DNA of 64,000 nt from Stenotrophomonas maltophilia. Lineage in GTDB: Bacteria; Pseudomonadota; Gammaproteobacteria; Xanthomonadales; Xanthomonadaceae. A model generated the notes under the pieces. The model searched no databases. It worked only from the letters and a program-made list of their open reading frames with translations, and had not been told where the DNA came from. This document shows positions 30,321-38,775 of the stretch, piece by piece. The translations under genes were made by a program, and so were the position numbers. How positions within the stretch are numbered: the stretch's first letter is position 1; each line of letters starts with the position of its first letter. The DNA is taken from positions 1,062,750 to 1,126,749 of the forward strand of contig NZ_CP033877.1 of the NCBI RefSeq assembly GCF_006970445.1, in the 5' to 3' direction.

Positions 30321-30979
30321 TGCTGGACGCTCCGGCGGACCAACGGCCAGGTCAGCAGGCTGCCTACGGTAGCCATCAGCATGTCGGCATGCGCGTCCCA
30401 CATGTCGCCCTGCTGCCCGTTGTAGGCTTCGGCGGCATCCGGCGACAGGGCAAGCGCGATGGCCCACTCGAACCACTCGTAGACCAGGCTGGCGCACATT
30501 ACGGTCATCACCGCCAGGGTGAAGGCCTGGCCACGGCGCAGCGCCGGCCAGGCATGGCGTGCCAGCTGCAGCAGCGCCGGAGTGAAGCAGACGCCGAACA
30601 GGAAGTGGATGAGGCGGTCGAAATGATTGCGCTGCCAGCCGAACGCCGCATTCGGCGACCAGCCGGTCAGCGCCTGCGCCCATGCATCGTAGGGCACGTT
30701 CGAGTACAGCCAGCGCGCAGCCACGCAGTGCAGGGCGATGAAGCCGCAGATCGCGATGAAGGCACTGTTGCCCAGCCAGCCACCCCGGCGGTCGACCCAC
30801 AGCAGGGCAGCCAGCCCGATCACGGTCAGGGTGCTGTGCAGGGCCTGCTCGGTGGGCCACAGCGGGTGGACCCAGCTGATCGCGAACACCGCCAGCACGG
30901 CGGCGAAGGCCAGCTTCTTGGGGCCCGAGAAACGGGAGGCGGTGGGCGAGGCGGTCGTCGGGAAGGCAGGCGCGGACAT
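30317..30979 (-). CDS. DUF2238/YjdF-like membrane protein
   Basis: About 220 residues with six predicted transmembrane helices. The segment HFDRLIHFLFGVCFTPALLQ and the late MWDAHADMLMATVGSLL are typical of the YjdF (DUF2238) family. Conserved His and Asp residues inside the membrane suggest an intramembrane enzyme, but this is only inference. ATG 30979 lacks a clear ribosome site; TTG 31018 is an alternative. It is coupled to purN by ATGA. Confidence 0.8.
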   Translation of the reverse strand: MSAPAFPTTASPTASRFSGPKKLAFAAVLAVFAISWVHPLWPTEQALHSTLTVIGLAALLWVDRRGGWLGNSAFIAICGFIALHCVAARWLYSNVPYDAWAQALTGWSPNAAFGWQRNHFDRLIHFLFGVCFTPALLQLARHAWPALRRGQAFTLAVMTVMCASLVYEWFEWAIALALSPDAAEAYNGQQGDMWDAHADMLMATVGSLLTWPLVRRSVQQ

Positions 30980-31020
30980 GGGGAGTCGATCAGGGAAGGG
31001 CGGGGCGTCTGCCGGCAAGC

Positions 31021-31443
31021 TCAGACGCTGAGATGGTCGCCGCGGTCGAACAGTGCGGCCATGTCAGGCTTGGAAAGGAACACCCAGGCATAGGCGGTCA
31101 GGGCCATGCCCAGCGGTCCGGCCAGCACCGCCAGCCAGGCCGCGCGCTGGCACCAGGCCAGCCCGGTGCGACGTGACAGCAGGCGCGCGGTGTGCAGCTG
31201 CACGAAGCCAAGCGCGGCAGCCAGCAGTGAAATGACGCCATACACCGTGGCCAGCACCGCGCCATCGTCCAGCCCGCGCGAGCTGGCGACCAGACCGATG
31301 AAACCGAGGAAGGCCAACGCGGCCACCCAGTGGAAAACCGCCAGCGCGTAGAACAGCACCTTCAGCGTCTGCAGGTGGCTGGCCAGCTGCAGGTGCGCCA
31401 GGGTCTGGCGCGGCAGCGGCGGAGGTGCGCCCCGGCTCGTCAT
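31021..31443 (-). CDS. Small membrane protein of unknown family
   Basis: A 140-residue protein with four hydrophobic helices (about 28-48, 60-80 and two after 95). I do not recognise a family. Its ATG overlaps the stop of the next upstream gene (ATGA at 31440-31443), so it is translated together with that membrane protein. It is the second of three membrane-protein genes between purM and purN. Confidence 0.7.
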   Translation of the reverse strand: MTSRGAPPPLPRQTLAHLQLASHLQTLKVLFYALAVFHWVAALAFLGFIGLVASSRGLDDGAVLATVYGVISLLAAALGFVQLHTARLLSRRTGLAWCQRAAWLAVLAGPLGMALTAYAWVFLSKPDMAALFDRGDHLSV

Positions 31444-31928
31444 GCAGCGGTGCCCGCGGTGTCGAACGCGGCCTTGACCTGCGGACGCAGCAGCGTGATC
31501 AGGCTGAACACCCCCAGCACGGTACCGATCGGCGTGAACAGGCAGGCCAGGCCGGCCATGATCAGGCACAGCAGGTAGCGGCGTCTCTGGGCCAGGCAGC
31601 GGCCGGCATAGGCGACGAACGCGCCCAGGGTGACGCCACCGAATACGGCGACGCAACCGATGAGGGTGAACATCCAGCCGAACAGGCGCTGTTCGGCCGG
31701 CGAGGAGGGCTGATCGCCGGAGTTCATCGGCAGATTGCCGGTGAGGGCGGTGATGCCCAGCACGATGTGGACGATGAAGATCATCGAGAACAGCGCGATC
31801 AGGCCACCGACCACGTAGTGCGCGATGGACAGCATGCGCAGGTGGTCAGCATCCTGGGGGCTGAACGCCGGTACCGCGGTCGTTGGCGGCGGCACGGGGA
31901 CGGGGGGCAGGGGGGGCGTTGCGTCCAT
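31440..31928 (-). CDS. Four-helix membrane protein of unknown family
   Basis: A 162-residue protein with a proline-rich cytosolic start of about 28 residues. It then has four predicted transmembrane segments, including IAHYVVGGLIALFSMIFIVH. The arrangement resembles DUF4870-like or SMP-like small membrane proteins but is not diagnostic. It begins 21 bases after purM ends, so it is probably part of the purM transcript. Confidence 0.72.
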   Translation of the reverse strand: MDATPPLPPVPVPPPTTAVPAFSPQDADHLRMLSIAHYVVGGLIALFSMIFIVHIVLGITALTGNLPMNSGDQPSSPAEQRLFGWMFTLIGCVAVFGGVTLGAFVAYAGRCLAQRRRYLLCLIMAGLACLFTPIGTVLGVFSLITLLRPQVKAAFDTAGTAA

Positions 31929-31949
31929 GCGGGCTCCTCGGGGTCGGGT

Positions 31950-33008
31950 TCAGCCGATGTGGACGCGCTCGGCGCCTTCAGCGGTGACCACCTGGCCGAT
32001 GGTCCAGTGATCCAGGCCCTGTGCCTTGACTGCCTCGGACACGGCGGTGACCTGGTCCGCTGCCACGATCAGCACGAAGCCGATGCCGCAGTTGAAGGTG
32101 CGCCACATCTCGCTGTCGGCCACGGCGCCTTCCTTCTGCAGCCACTGGAACACCGGCGGCAGGGCCCAGGACGAGGCCTGGATGTCCAGGCCGAGGCCGT
32201 CGGGCACCACGCGGATGATGTTCTCGGTCAGGCCGCCACCGGTGATGTGGGCCATGCCGTGGATGGCGCCGCCGTGCGACTTCAGCAGCGACAGGATCGG
32301 CTTCACATACAGGCGGGTCGGTGCCATCAGCGCATCGACCAGCTTCACGCCACCTTCCAGTTCCAGGTCGGCCGGGCGGCCGGCGCGGTCGTAGATGCGG
32401 CGCACCAGCGAGTAGCCATTGGAATGCGGGCCGGACGAGGCGATGCCGATCAGCACGTCGCCGGCGGCTACGCTGGCGCCGTCCTTCAGCTCGCTCTTCT
32501 CGACCGCGGCGACCGTGAAGCCGGCCAGGTCGTACTCGCCCGGGGCGTACATGTCGGGCATTTCAGCGGTTTCACCGCCGATCAGCGCGCAGCCGGCCTC
32601 GGTGCAGCCGTTGGCAATGCCGCCCACGACCGCCGCGGCGGTGTCGATGTCCAGCTTGCCGGTGGCGAAGTAGTCCAGGAAGAACAGCGGTTCGGCGCCC
32701 TGCACCAGCACGTCGTTCACGCACATCGCGACCAGGTCGATGCCGATCGTATCGTGGCGGTTCAGCTGGTGGGCCAGCTTCAGCTTGGTGCCCACGCCGT
32801 CGGTACCCGACACCAGCACCGGCTCGCGGTACTTGTTGGACAGGTCGAACAGGGCGCCGAAGCCACCGAGTCCGCCCATCACTTCCGGGCGGAAGCTGCG
32901 CTTGACCAGGGGCTTGATCCGCTCGACCAGCTCGTTGCCGGCGTCGATGTCGACACCCGCGTCACGGTAGGTGAGGGGGGAGGGGGCGGAAGACGGGGTG
33001 TTGGTCAC
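31950..33008 (-). CDS. purM: Phosphoribosylformylglycinamidine cyclo-ligase
   Basis: ATP-dependent ring closure to AIR in purine synthesis. I chose GTG 33008, which gives 352 residues and the family opening [22 protein letters not shown]. Conserved blocks are [30 protein letters not shown] and [11 protein letters not shown]. It is divergent from the DUF2066 gene, with about 100 bases between them. Confidence 0.95.
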   Translation of the reverse strand: MTNTPSSAPSPLTYRDAGVDIDAGNELVERIKPLVKRSFRPEVMGGLGGFGALFDLSNKYREPVLVSGTDGVGTKLKLAHQLNRHDTIGIDLVAMCVNDVLVQGAEPLFFLDYFATGKLDIDTAAAVVGGIANGCTEAGCALIGGETAEMPDMYAPGEYDLAGFTVAAVEKSELKDGASVAAGDVLIGIASSGPHSNGYSLVRRIYDRAGRPADLELEGGVKLVDALMAPTRLYVKPILSLLKSHGGAIHGMAHITGGGLTENIIRVVPDGLGLDIQASSWALPPVFQWLQKEGAVADSEMWRTFNCGIGFVLIVAADQVTAVSEAVKAQGLDHWTIGQVVTAEGAERVHIG

Positions 33009-33107
33009 GGGCGTCGGCGCTGGCAGGGGTTGAACGAGCGATTTTAACAGGCCGCATTGGCGCAAAGGCCGTATTCGGGCAACAATTCCCCCGGATTCGT
33101 CGAGCCA

Positions 33108-34247
33108 ATGGATGTCCTGATGCGCCGCAGCCTGATTCTGACCCTGCTCCTTGCACTGAGCCTGCCGGTGGCCACGATGGCCCAGAGCGGCCTGCGCACC
33201 GAGGGAGATGTCGCCACCGCCTCGGGTGCGTACGAGGCCGAAGTGCCCGTCAACAGCCAGGCCGAAGCTGATCGCAACGGCGCCCTGGCCCGTGCCCTGA
33301 GCGTGGTGCTGGGCAAACTGTCCGGCGACCGCAACGTGATGTCCCGCCCCGGCGTGGTGCAGGCGCTGCGCAATGCCAAGGACTACGTGGCCAGCTACGA
33401 CTACAAGCAGGACCAGAGCGTGGGCGCCAGCGGCGCACCGAGCTTCAGGACCCTGCTGGTGGCCCGCTTCCGCGAGGATGATGTCGATTCGCTGGTCTCG
33501 GCGCTGGGCCTGCCGCTGTGGCCGCAGCCGCGACCGAAGCCGGTGCTGTGGCTGGCCGTCGACGACGGCAGTGGCCCGCGCCTGGTCAGCGTGCAGCAGG
33601 CCAATGCCGCCCGCCCGCTGCTGAACCGCGCCATCGAGCGGGGTTACAAGCTGGGCCTGCCCAGCGGCGGCGCTGCCGAACAGGCCCTGGCCGGTGCCAT
33701 CTGGCGCCAGGACAGCGCCGCCGTGGCCCGTGCCTCCTCGCGCTATTCGCCGCCGATGCAGCTGATCGGAAAGCTGTACCGTGCCAATGGCGGCTGGCAG
33801 GCGGACTGGGTGTTCGTCGACAACGGCCGTGAACTGAACAAGTGGACCAGCAAGGATGCCAACGCCATGCGCGCGATGGCCGCCGGTGCCGATGGCGCCG
33901 CCGATGCGCTGGTCAAGCGATACGCCAAGGCCGGCGTTGCCACCGGCCAGGCCGGCACCTACCGCGTGGTGGTGACCGGCATCAACAGCGCTGATGACTA
34001 CCTGCGCCTGGCCGCCGGCCTGCGCGAGGTGCCGGTGGTGCGCAATGTCACCCCGCTGCACGCCTCGGCTGGCCAGCTGGAGTTGAGCGTGGAGATGACC
34101 ACCGGCCTGGCCGGCTTCAACCGCATGCTCGGCGACAACGGCGTGCTGGTGCCCAGCGCGCCGCTGCCGGCCCTGCCGACCCCGATCGATGACACCACCG
34201 GTGCCCCGGTGGCCGCGCCGGTCAGCAACGAGTACCGGCTGCGATGA
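33108..34247 (+). CDS. DUF2066 domain exported protein
   Basis: About 379 residues with a signal peptide ([21 protein letters not shown]). The DUF2066 domain covers about 30-290. The gene pair purM / DUF2066 is conserved in gammaproteobacteria, but the function is unknown. ATG 33108 and ATG 33120 are both possible; neither has a strong ribosome site. Its stop overlaps the start of the permease gene (ATGA). Confidence 0.85.
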   Translation: MDVLMRRSLILTLLLALSLPVATMAQSGLRTEGDVATASGAYEAEVPVNSQAEADRNGALARALSVVLGKLSGDRNVMSRPGVVQALRNAKDYVASYDYKQDQSVGASGAPSFRTLLVARFREDDVDSLVSALGLPLWPQPRPKPVLWLAVDDGSGPRLVSVQQANAARPLLNRAIERGYKLGLPSGGAAEQALAGAIWRQDSAAVARASSRYSPPMQLIGKLYRANGGWQADWVFVDNGRELNKWTSKDANAMRAMAAGADGAADALVKRYAKAGVATGQAGTYRVVVTGINSADDYLRLAAGLREVPVVRNVTPLHASAGQLELSVEMTTGLAGFNRMLGDNGVLVPSAPLPALPTPIDDTTGAPVAAPVSNEYRLR

Positions 34248-35413
34248 CCCTGACCCCGGAAGCTGAAATCGCGCAGTTCCTGCGCCGGCTGAAGTACATC
34301 CTGTTCGCCGGCCTGATCGGCTGGGTGGTGTGGCTGCTGGCGCCGATCCTGACCCCGTTCGTGCTGGCACTGGCGCTGGCCTGGCTGGGTGACCCGCTGG
34401 TGGACCGCATCGAGGCCACCGGCCGCTCGCGCATGACCGGCGTGGTGCTGGTGTTCGCAGCGATGGTGCTGGTGATCGTGGCGCTGCTGCTGGTGCTGGT
34501 GCCGATGATCGAGCGCCAGATCACCACGCTGATCGCGGTTGCACCGCAGGCGCAGGCGTGGCTGATGGAAAAGGGCATTCCCTGGTTCGAGCACAAGACC
34601 GGCCTGGAAGTGATGCAGTGGATGGATCCGGACCGCCTGATCGAATGGGTGCGCAGCCATTGGCAGCAGGCCGGCGGCTTCGCCACCACGTTCATGGGCT
34701 ACGTCTCGCGTTCGGGCTTTGCGATGGTGACCTGGGTGGTCAACATCCTGCTGCTGCCGATCCTGGCGTTCTACTTCCTGCGCGACTGGGACAAGCTGGT
34801 CGAGCGGGTGGCCTCGGTGATCCCGCGCAACCAGATCGGCACCATCAGTGCGCTGGCCCGCGAGTCCAACGAGGTGCTGGGGGCGTTCATCCGCGGCCAG
34901 TTCCTGGTGATGCTGGCGCTGGGCGTGATCTACGCCGGCGGCCTGTCGCTGGTCGGCCTCAAGCTGGGGCTGCTGATCGGCCTGATTGCCGGCCTGATCA
35001 GCTTCATCCCGTACCTGGGCGCGACCACCGGCATCCTGATGGCCATCGTGGCTGCGCTGGTGCAGGCACAGGGTTTCGACCTGAAGCTGCTGATCCTGGT
35101 CGGCGTGGTGTTCACCGTGGGCCAGCTGCTGGAAAGCTACGTGCTGACCCCGCGCATCGTCGGCGACAAGATCGGCCTGCACCCGGTGGCGGTGATCTTC
35201 GCGGTGATGGCCGGCGGCCAGCTGTTCGGCTTCCTCGGCATGCTGCTGGCGCTGCCAGTGGCGGCGGTGACCAACGTGCTGCTGCGTTATGCCCACCAGC
35301 GTTACCGCCAGAGCGAGCTGTACGTGGGCGAGAAGCCGGCGATCGTGCTTGATGGCGTGGTCGACGCCCCCCATATCATCGTTCCGAACGACAAGGGCCC
35401 CGACCTGAAGTGA
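34244..35413 (+). CDS. AI-2E family transporter (PerM/TqsA type)
   Basis: A 389-residue inner-membrane protein with seven or eight helices and a long periplasmic helical stretch (about 85-160). The family block [19 protein letters not shown] is at about 248-266. Members export or move autoinducer-2, sodium ions or other small molecules; the substrate here is not known. Genes on both sides overlap it by one to four bases. Confidence 0.88.
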   Translation: MTLTPEAEIAQFLRRLKYILFAGLIGWVVWLLAPILTPFVLALALAWLGDPLVDRIEATGRSRMTGVVLVFAAMVLVIVALLLVLVPMIERQITTLIAVAPQAQAWLMEKGIPWFEHKTGLEVMQWMDPDRLIEWVRSHWQQAGGFATTFMGYVSRSGFAMVTWVVNILLLPILAFYFLRDWDKLVERVASVIPRNQIGTISALARESNEVLGAFIRGQFLVMLALGVIYAGGLSLVGLKLGLLIGLIAGLISFIPYLGATTGILMAIVAALVQAQGFDLKLLILVGVVFTVGQLLESYVLTPRIVGDKIGLHPVAVIFAVMAGGQLFGFLGMLLALPVAAVTNVLLRYAHQRYRQSELYVGEKPAIVLDGVVDAPHIIVPNDKGPDLK

Positions 35414-36120
35414 TGGGTGTGCCGCAACTGCCGCTGGCCCTGCATTACCCGCGGGACCAGCGCCTGGAGACCTTCATCGGCGCGCCGGATGGCGCGCTGG
35501 CGCAGCTGCGCGCGATCGCGGTTGGCGCCAGCCACGACTGGGTCTACCTGGAAGGTGCGGCGGGAACCGGCAAGACCCACCAGGCGCTGGCGATGTGCTC
35601 CAGCGCCGAGCAGGCCGGACGCCTGCCGACGTACGTGCCGCTGGCCAGTGCCGCCGGCTGCGTTCGTGCAGCGCTCGATGGGCTGGAAGCCCGCGAACTG
35701 GTGGCGCTGGATGGCCTGGACGAGGTCGCCGGCAACCGGGAGGACGAGATCGCGCTGTTTGATTTCCACAATCGCGCGCGCGCTGCAGGTGTGACCGTGC
35801 TCTACACCGCGCAGAAGGCACCGGGCGAGCTGGGCCTGGTGCTGCCGGATCTGCGCTCGCGGCTGGGCCAGTGCGTGCGCGTGCTGCTGCAGCCGCTGGA
35901 TGAGGAAGGGCGAGCAGCGGTGCTGCGCGAGCGTGCACTGCGACGCGGGCTGGCCATCGACGAGGCGGCCATCGAGTGGCTGCTGTCGCACACCGGTCGT
36001 GAGCTGGGTGGATTGATCACGCTGCTGGACTGGCTGGACCGCGAGTCGCTGGCGGCGAAGCGGCGGATCACCGTGCCGTTCCTGCGCCAGGTGCTGGAAG
36101 AAGGCCGGCCCCGCTACTGA
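35413..36120 (+). CDS. hda: DnaA regulatory inactivator Hda
   Basis: AAA+ protein that, with the DNA sliding clamp, converts DnaA-ATP to DnaA-ADP to stop re-initiation. The 235 residues contain the clamp-binding start QLPLAL, Walker A GAAGTGKTH (about 48-56) and LVALDGLDEV as the Walker B region. ATG 35413 overlaps the upstream stop (TGATG); GTG 35410 is the alternative. Confidence 0.92.
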   Translation: MGVPQLPLALHYPRDQRLETFIGAPDGALAQLRAIAVGASHDWVYLEGAAGTGKTHQALAMCSSAEQAGRLPTYVPLASAAGCVRAALDGLEARELVALDGLDEVAGNREDEIALFDFHNRARAAGVTVLYTAQKAPGELGLVLPDLRSRLGQCVRVLLQPLDEEGRAAVLRERALRRGLAIDEAAIEWLLSHTGRELGGLITLLDWLDRESLAAKRRITVPFLRQVLEEGRPRY

Positions 36121-36204
36121 GGGTGGGGTTTGTTTGCAGGGCTGCGCCCTGCACCCGCCGAAGCCGAAGCAACGTCAACGTCAGAAGCTGGCTTTCTGAG
36201 GGGA

Positions 36205-36306
36205 GGCGGGGTGGCTCAGGTTGCGGCGGACGGCGCAAGTACGTCCATGTAGCCTCGGTCGCGCCATCCATGGCGCTCACGCCCCCGCAACCTGAGCCAC
36301 CCCGCC
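36205..36306 (-). repeat. Large conserved-core hairpin, copy B
   Basis: Perfect 22-base arms (36205-36226 and 36285-36306; the left arm starts GGCGGGGTGGCTCAGG). Read on the minus strand, the inside shows GCGCCATGGATGGCGC, then CGAGGCTACATGGACGTACT and TGCGCCGTCC. This core matches copy C closely while the arms do not. CTGTCGA flanks it on the minus-strand left side. Confidence 0.78.
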
Positions 36307-36359
36307 TTCGACAGGTTCCCGCGATCTGCCGGAACTGCGTATTGCACTGCTGCTGGTGG

Positions 36360-36418
36360 GTGTCGACCTTGGTCGACACGTGTCTTGCTTGTGGTGGGTG
36401 ACGACCGTTGGTCGTCAC
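36360..36418. repeat. Two REP palindromes of different families
   Basis: GTGTCGACCTTGGTCGACAC (36360-36379) and GTGACGACC-GTT-GGTCGTCAC (36398-36418), each preceded by GGTGG. They lie between hairpin copies B and C. Confidence 0.8.
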
Positions 36419-36497
36419 CAGAGCAAGCGCAGCGAAGCAACCCGCTTTTGCTTTTCTTTCTTTCTTCCGTGGCTGGACGCCCACGGAAACTGTCAGA

Positions 36498-36601
36498 GGC
36501 CGGGCGGGTGGGCCATGCAGGGGCGTTGGCGCCATGGATGGCGCCATCGAGCTTACAGGGACGTACTTGCAGCGTCCCCTGCATGGCCCACCCGCCCGGC
36601 C
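36498..36601 (+). repeat. Large conserved-core hairpin, copy C
   Basis: Perfect 26-base arms (36498-36523 and 36576-36601; the left arm starts GGCCGGGCGGGTGGGCC). The inside reads GGCGCCATGGATGGCGCC, then ATCGAGCTTACAGGGACGTA and CTTGCAGCGTCC. CTGTCAGA precedes it. The core is shared with copies A and B and the arms differ. Confidence 0.8.
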
Positions 36602-36640
36602 AAACGCGCGATTCGCTCTACGCGACCAGCCACGAGGGGC

Positions 36641-37351
36641 TCAGCCGTTCGCCGCCAACTCAACATCCAGCGCGCGCAGGCGATCCACGGTGCCGACATC
36701 GGTCCAGCGCCCCCGATGGTGCTGCCCCGTCATCAATCCCTGCGCCATGAAATGCTTCTGCAGCGGCACCACCGAGAACTTCGGCGGCAGCCGCTCGCTG
36801 CCCGGCGCATCACCAATCACCGCGCGCCAGTCGGCCACGATCGAAGGACGGTACACGCCGATCCCGGCATAGGTCAGGCACGGTCCTGCGCGGTCGTGGT
36901 GCAGCAGGCCCTGTGCATCCAGGCGGTAGTCACCGTTCGGGTGCTGAACCGGATTGTCGACCAGCACCAGGTGTGCCTGGCCCTGCGGCTCGCGCGGCAG
37001 CGTGGCGAAATCGAAATCGGTCCAGATATCGCCGTTTACCACCAGGAACGGGGCGTCACCCAGCACCGGCAGTGCGTTGAGGATGCCGCCGCCGGTTTCC
37101 AGCGGGGTCTGTCCTTCGTACATGAAATGCAGGCGCAGGCCCCACTGGCTGCCATCGCCCAGCGTCGCCGGGAACTGTTCGGCCAGCCACGCGGTGTTGA
37201 CCACTACCTCGCGCACGCCGAGCGCGGACAGTCGCTCCAGATGCCAGACAATCAGTGGCTTGCCAGCCACTTCCAGCAGCGGCTTGGGCGTGTGCAGGGT
37301 CAGCGGGCGCATGCGCTCGCCCAGGCCAGCGGCAAAGACCAGCGCCTTCAT
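36641..37351 (-). CDS. murU: N-acetylmuramate alpha-1-phosphate uridylyltransferase
   Basis: Nucleotidyltransferase of the cell-wall recycling route that makes UDP-MurNAc and bypasses de novo, fosfomycin-sensitive synthesis. The 236 residues carry the signature FAAGLGERMRPLT (about 6-18), VVNGDIWTDFDF and a late GRWTDVGT. It overlaps amgK by four bases, and the two act in sequence. Confidence 0.93.
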   Translation of the reverse strand: MKALVFAAGLGERMRPLTLHTPKPLLEVAGKPLIVWHLERLSALGVREVVVNTAWLAEQFPATLGDGSQWGLRLHFMYEGQTPLETGGGILNALPVLGDAPFLVVNGDIWTDFDFATLPREPQGQAHLVLVDNPVQHPNGDYRLDAQGLLHHDRAGPCLTYAGIGVYRPSIVADWRAVIGDAPGSERLPPKFSVVPLQKHFMAQGLMTGQHHRGRWTDVGTVDRLRALDVELAANG

Positions 37352-38373
37352 CGGGCCACGCGCATCGGTGCGGCCAGTTCGGCCAGCGCCGGTTTGATGC
37401 GGTCGTCCAGCAGCTGCTGCAGCGGTGCCAGTTCGCGGTAGCGCGGCAGTACTTCATCCAGGTAGTTGATGAAGCGCGGTGCGTCGTCCAGGTAATGGCC
37501 CTTGTTGTCGCGGTAGCGCAGGCGGCAGAACAGGCCGAGGATCTTCACGTGGCGCTGGATGCCCATCCAGTCGGCATCGCGCAGGAAGGTGGCGCGGTCG
37601 GGCACCGGCAGGCCAGCATCGCGCGCACGCTCGTGGTACTGCGCCAGCCACTCGTCCACGCGCTGCAGCGGCCAGCTCAGGAAGGCGTCCTTGAACAGGC
37701 TCACCGCGTCGTAGGCGATCGGGCCACGCACCAGGTCCTGGAAATCCAGCACCGCGGGGCCGTCGTCGACCGGCATCAGGTTGCGCGGCATGTAGTCGCG
37801 GTGGGTCATCAGCTGAGTCTGGCCCAGCGCGTTGTCCATCAACCGGCGATGCACCAGCTGCAGCCCTTCAATCTCGCCGCAGTCCAGTTCCAGGTTCAGG
37901 TGGCGCTGCAGGAACCACTCATCGAACAGCCCGGCATCGCGTTGCAGCAGCGCTTCACCGAACTGGCCGAAGTCGGGCGGCACCGGGATCGCCTGCAGGC
38001 GAAGCAGCTGCTCGATCGAACGGCCGAACCATTCATCGGCATTGCGCTCGTCGAGGATCTTCGCCAGGGTCGGGCCGCCGAGATCTTCCAGCAGCAGGAA
38101 GCCGGCCTTCAGGTCCTGCGCCAGCAATGCGGGCACGCGCAGGCCGTTGTCGTGCAGCAGGCCGCGCATGCGCAGCCACGGCCGCGGATCTTCCAGCCCC
38201 GGCGGGGCGTCCATCACGATGTGGCTGCCGCGCGTGCTGGTGGTGCGCCAGTAGCTGCGCATGCCGGCGTCAACCGAAGCGCGTTCGACCACCGCGTTGG
38301 CATCATCGAGCTGGGTACGGGCCCACTGCAGGCGCTGCGCGCTGCGCTGGGGATCGGAGGCGGGTTCGGTCAT
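37348..38373 (-). CDS. amgK: N-acetylmuramate/N-acetylglucosamine anomeric kinase
   Basis: Phosphorylates C1 of recovered MurNAc, producing the substrate of MurU. The 341-residue aminoglycoside-phosphotransferase fold shows the catalytic loop MTHRDYMPRNLM and the metal-binding AVLDFQDLVRGP. amgK-murU pairs are known from Pseudomonas. The translation overlap (ATGA) supports one transcript. Confidence 0.93.
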   Translation of the reverse strand: MTEPASDPQRSAQRLQWARTQLDDANAVVERASVDAGMRSYWRTTSTRGSHIVMDAPPGLEDPRPWLRMRGLLHDNGLRVPALLAQDLKAGFLLLEDLGGPTLAKILDERNADEWFGRSIEQLLRLQAIPVPPDFGQFGEALLQRDAGLFDEWFLQRHLNLELDCGEIEGLQLVHRRLMDNALGQTQLMTHRDYMPRNLMPVDDGPAVLDFQDLVRGPIAYDAVSLFKDAFLSWPLQRVDEWLAQYHERARDAGLPVPDRATFLRDADWMGIQRHVKILGLFCRLRYRDNKGHYLDDAPRFINYLDEVLPRYRELAPLQQLLDDRIKPALAELAAPMRVAR

Positions 38374-38436
38374 GCGGGCATATCCGGGCGCGCCGGGCGC
38401 GCCAACGTCGGGAACAGGAAGGGAAGGGGGACGAGG

Positions 38437-38706
38437 TCAGCGGCGGCCGCTGAACAGGCGCAGGACGGCCAGCACGGCCACCGCGCCCACCACCGCACCG
38501 AGGAAACCGGCCGGTTCGCCGGGCGCGTACCAGCCCATGTACTGGCCGAACCAACCGGCCAACAAGGCACCGAGGACGCCCAGCACGATGGTCAGCAGGC
38601 AGCCCATGCGGTTGTTGCCGGGCATGAAGAAACGCCCGAGCAGGCCGACGAAGAAGCCGACCAGCAGGATGTACAGCCAGCTGCTGCTGCCGAACAGACC
38701 ATTCAT
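38437..38706 (-). CDS. GlsB/YeaQ/YmgE-type small membrane protein
   Basis: An 89-residue protein with three hydrophobic stretches and glycine-rich helices (VGFFVGLLGRFFMPGNN and GALLAGWFGQYMGWY). It is related to the transglycosylase-associated family found in stress-induced membrane proteins. The enzymatic name is historical and not supported by a mechanism. The start is ATG 38706, with a longer frame rejected. Confidence 0.75.
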   Translation of the reverse strand: MNGLFGSSSWLYILLVGFFVGLLGRFFMPGNNRMGCLLTIVLGVLGALLAGWFGQYMGWYAPGEPAGFLGAVVGAVAVLAVLRLFSGRR

Positions 38707-38775
38707 GCGCGCGGATTCCGCTTGAGTGTGGACGCAGCCTAGCAAGGCCAGGCTGCGTCCGTCACGAGTGCCGGA

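Larger units (their letters stand above)
36121..36640. other. 520-base non-coding gap with two large hairpins and two REPs
   Basis: Lies between convergent hda and murU. It contains two members of the conserved-core hairpin family in opposite orientation (36205-36306 and 36498-36601) and two different REP palindromes (36360-36379 and 36398-36418). A T-rich GCTTTTGCTTTTCTTTC stretch is also present. I see no convincing gene. Confidence 0.8.

Noticed and set aside
36385..36872. Small proteins encoded across the 36.1-36.6 kb hairpin gap
   Set aside because: The frames are translations of palindromes and REPs and change frame at each element. Nothing resembles a protein.
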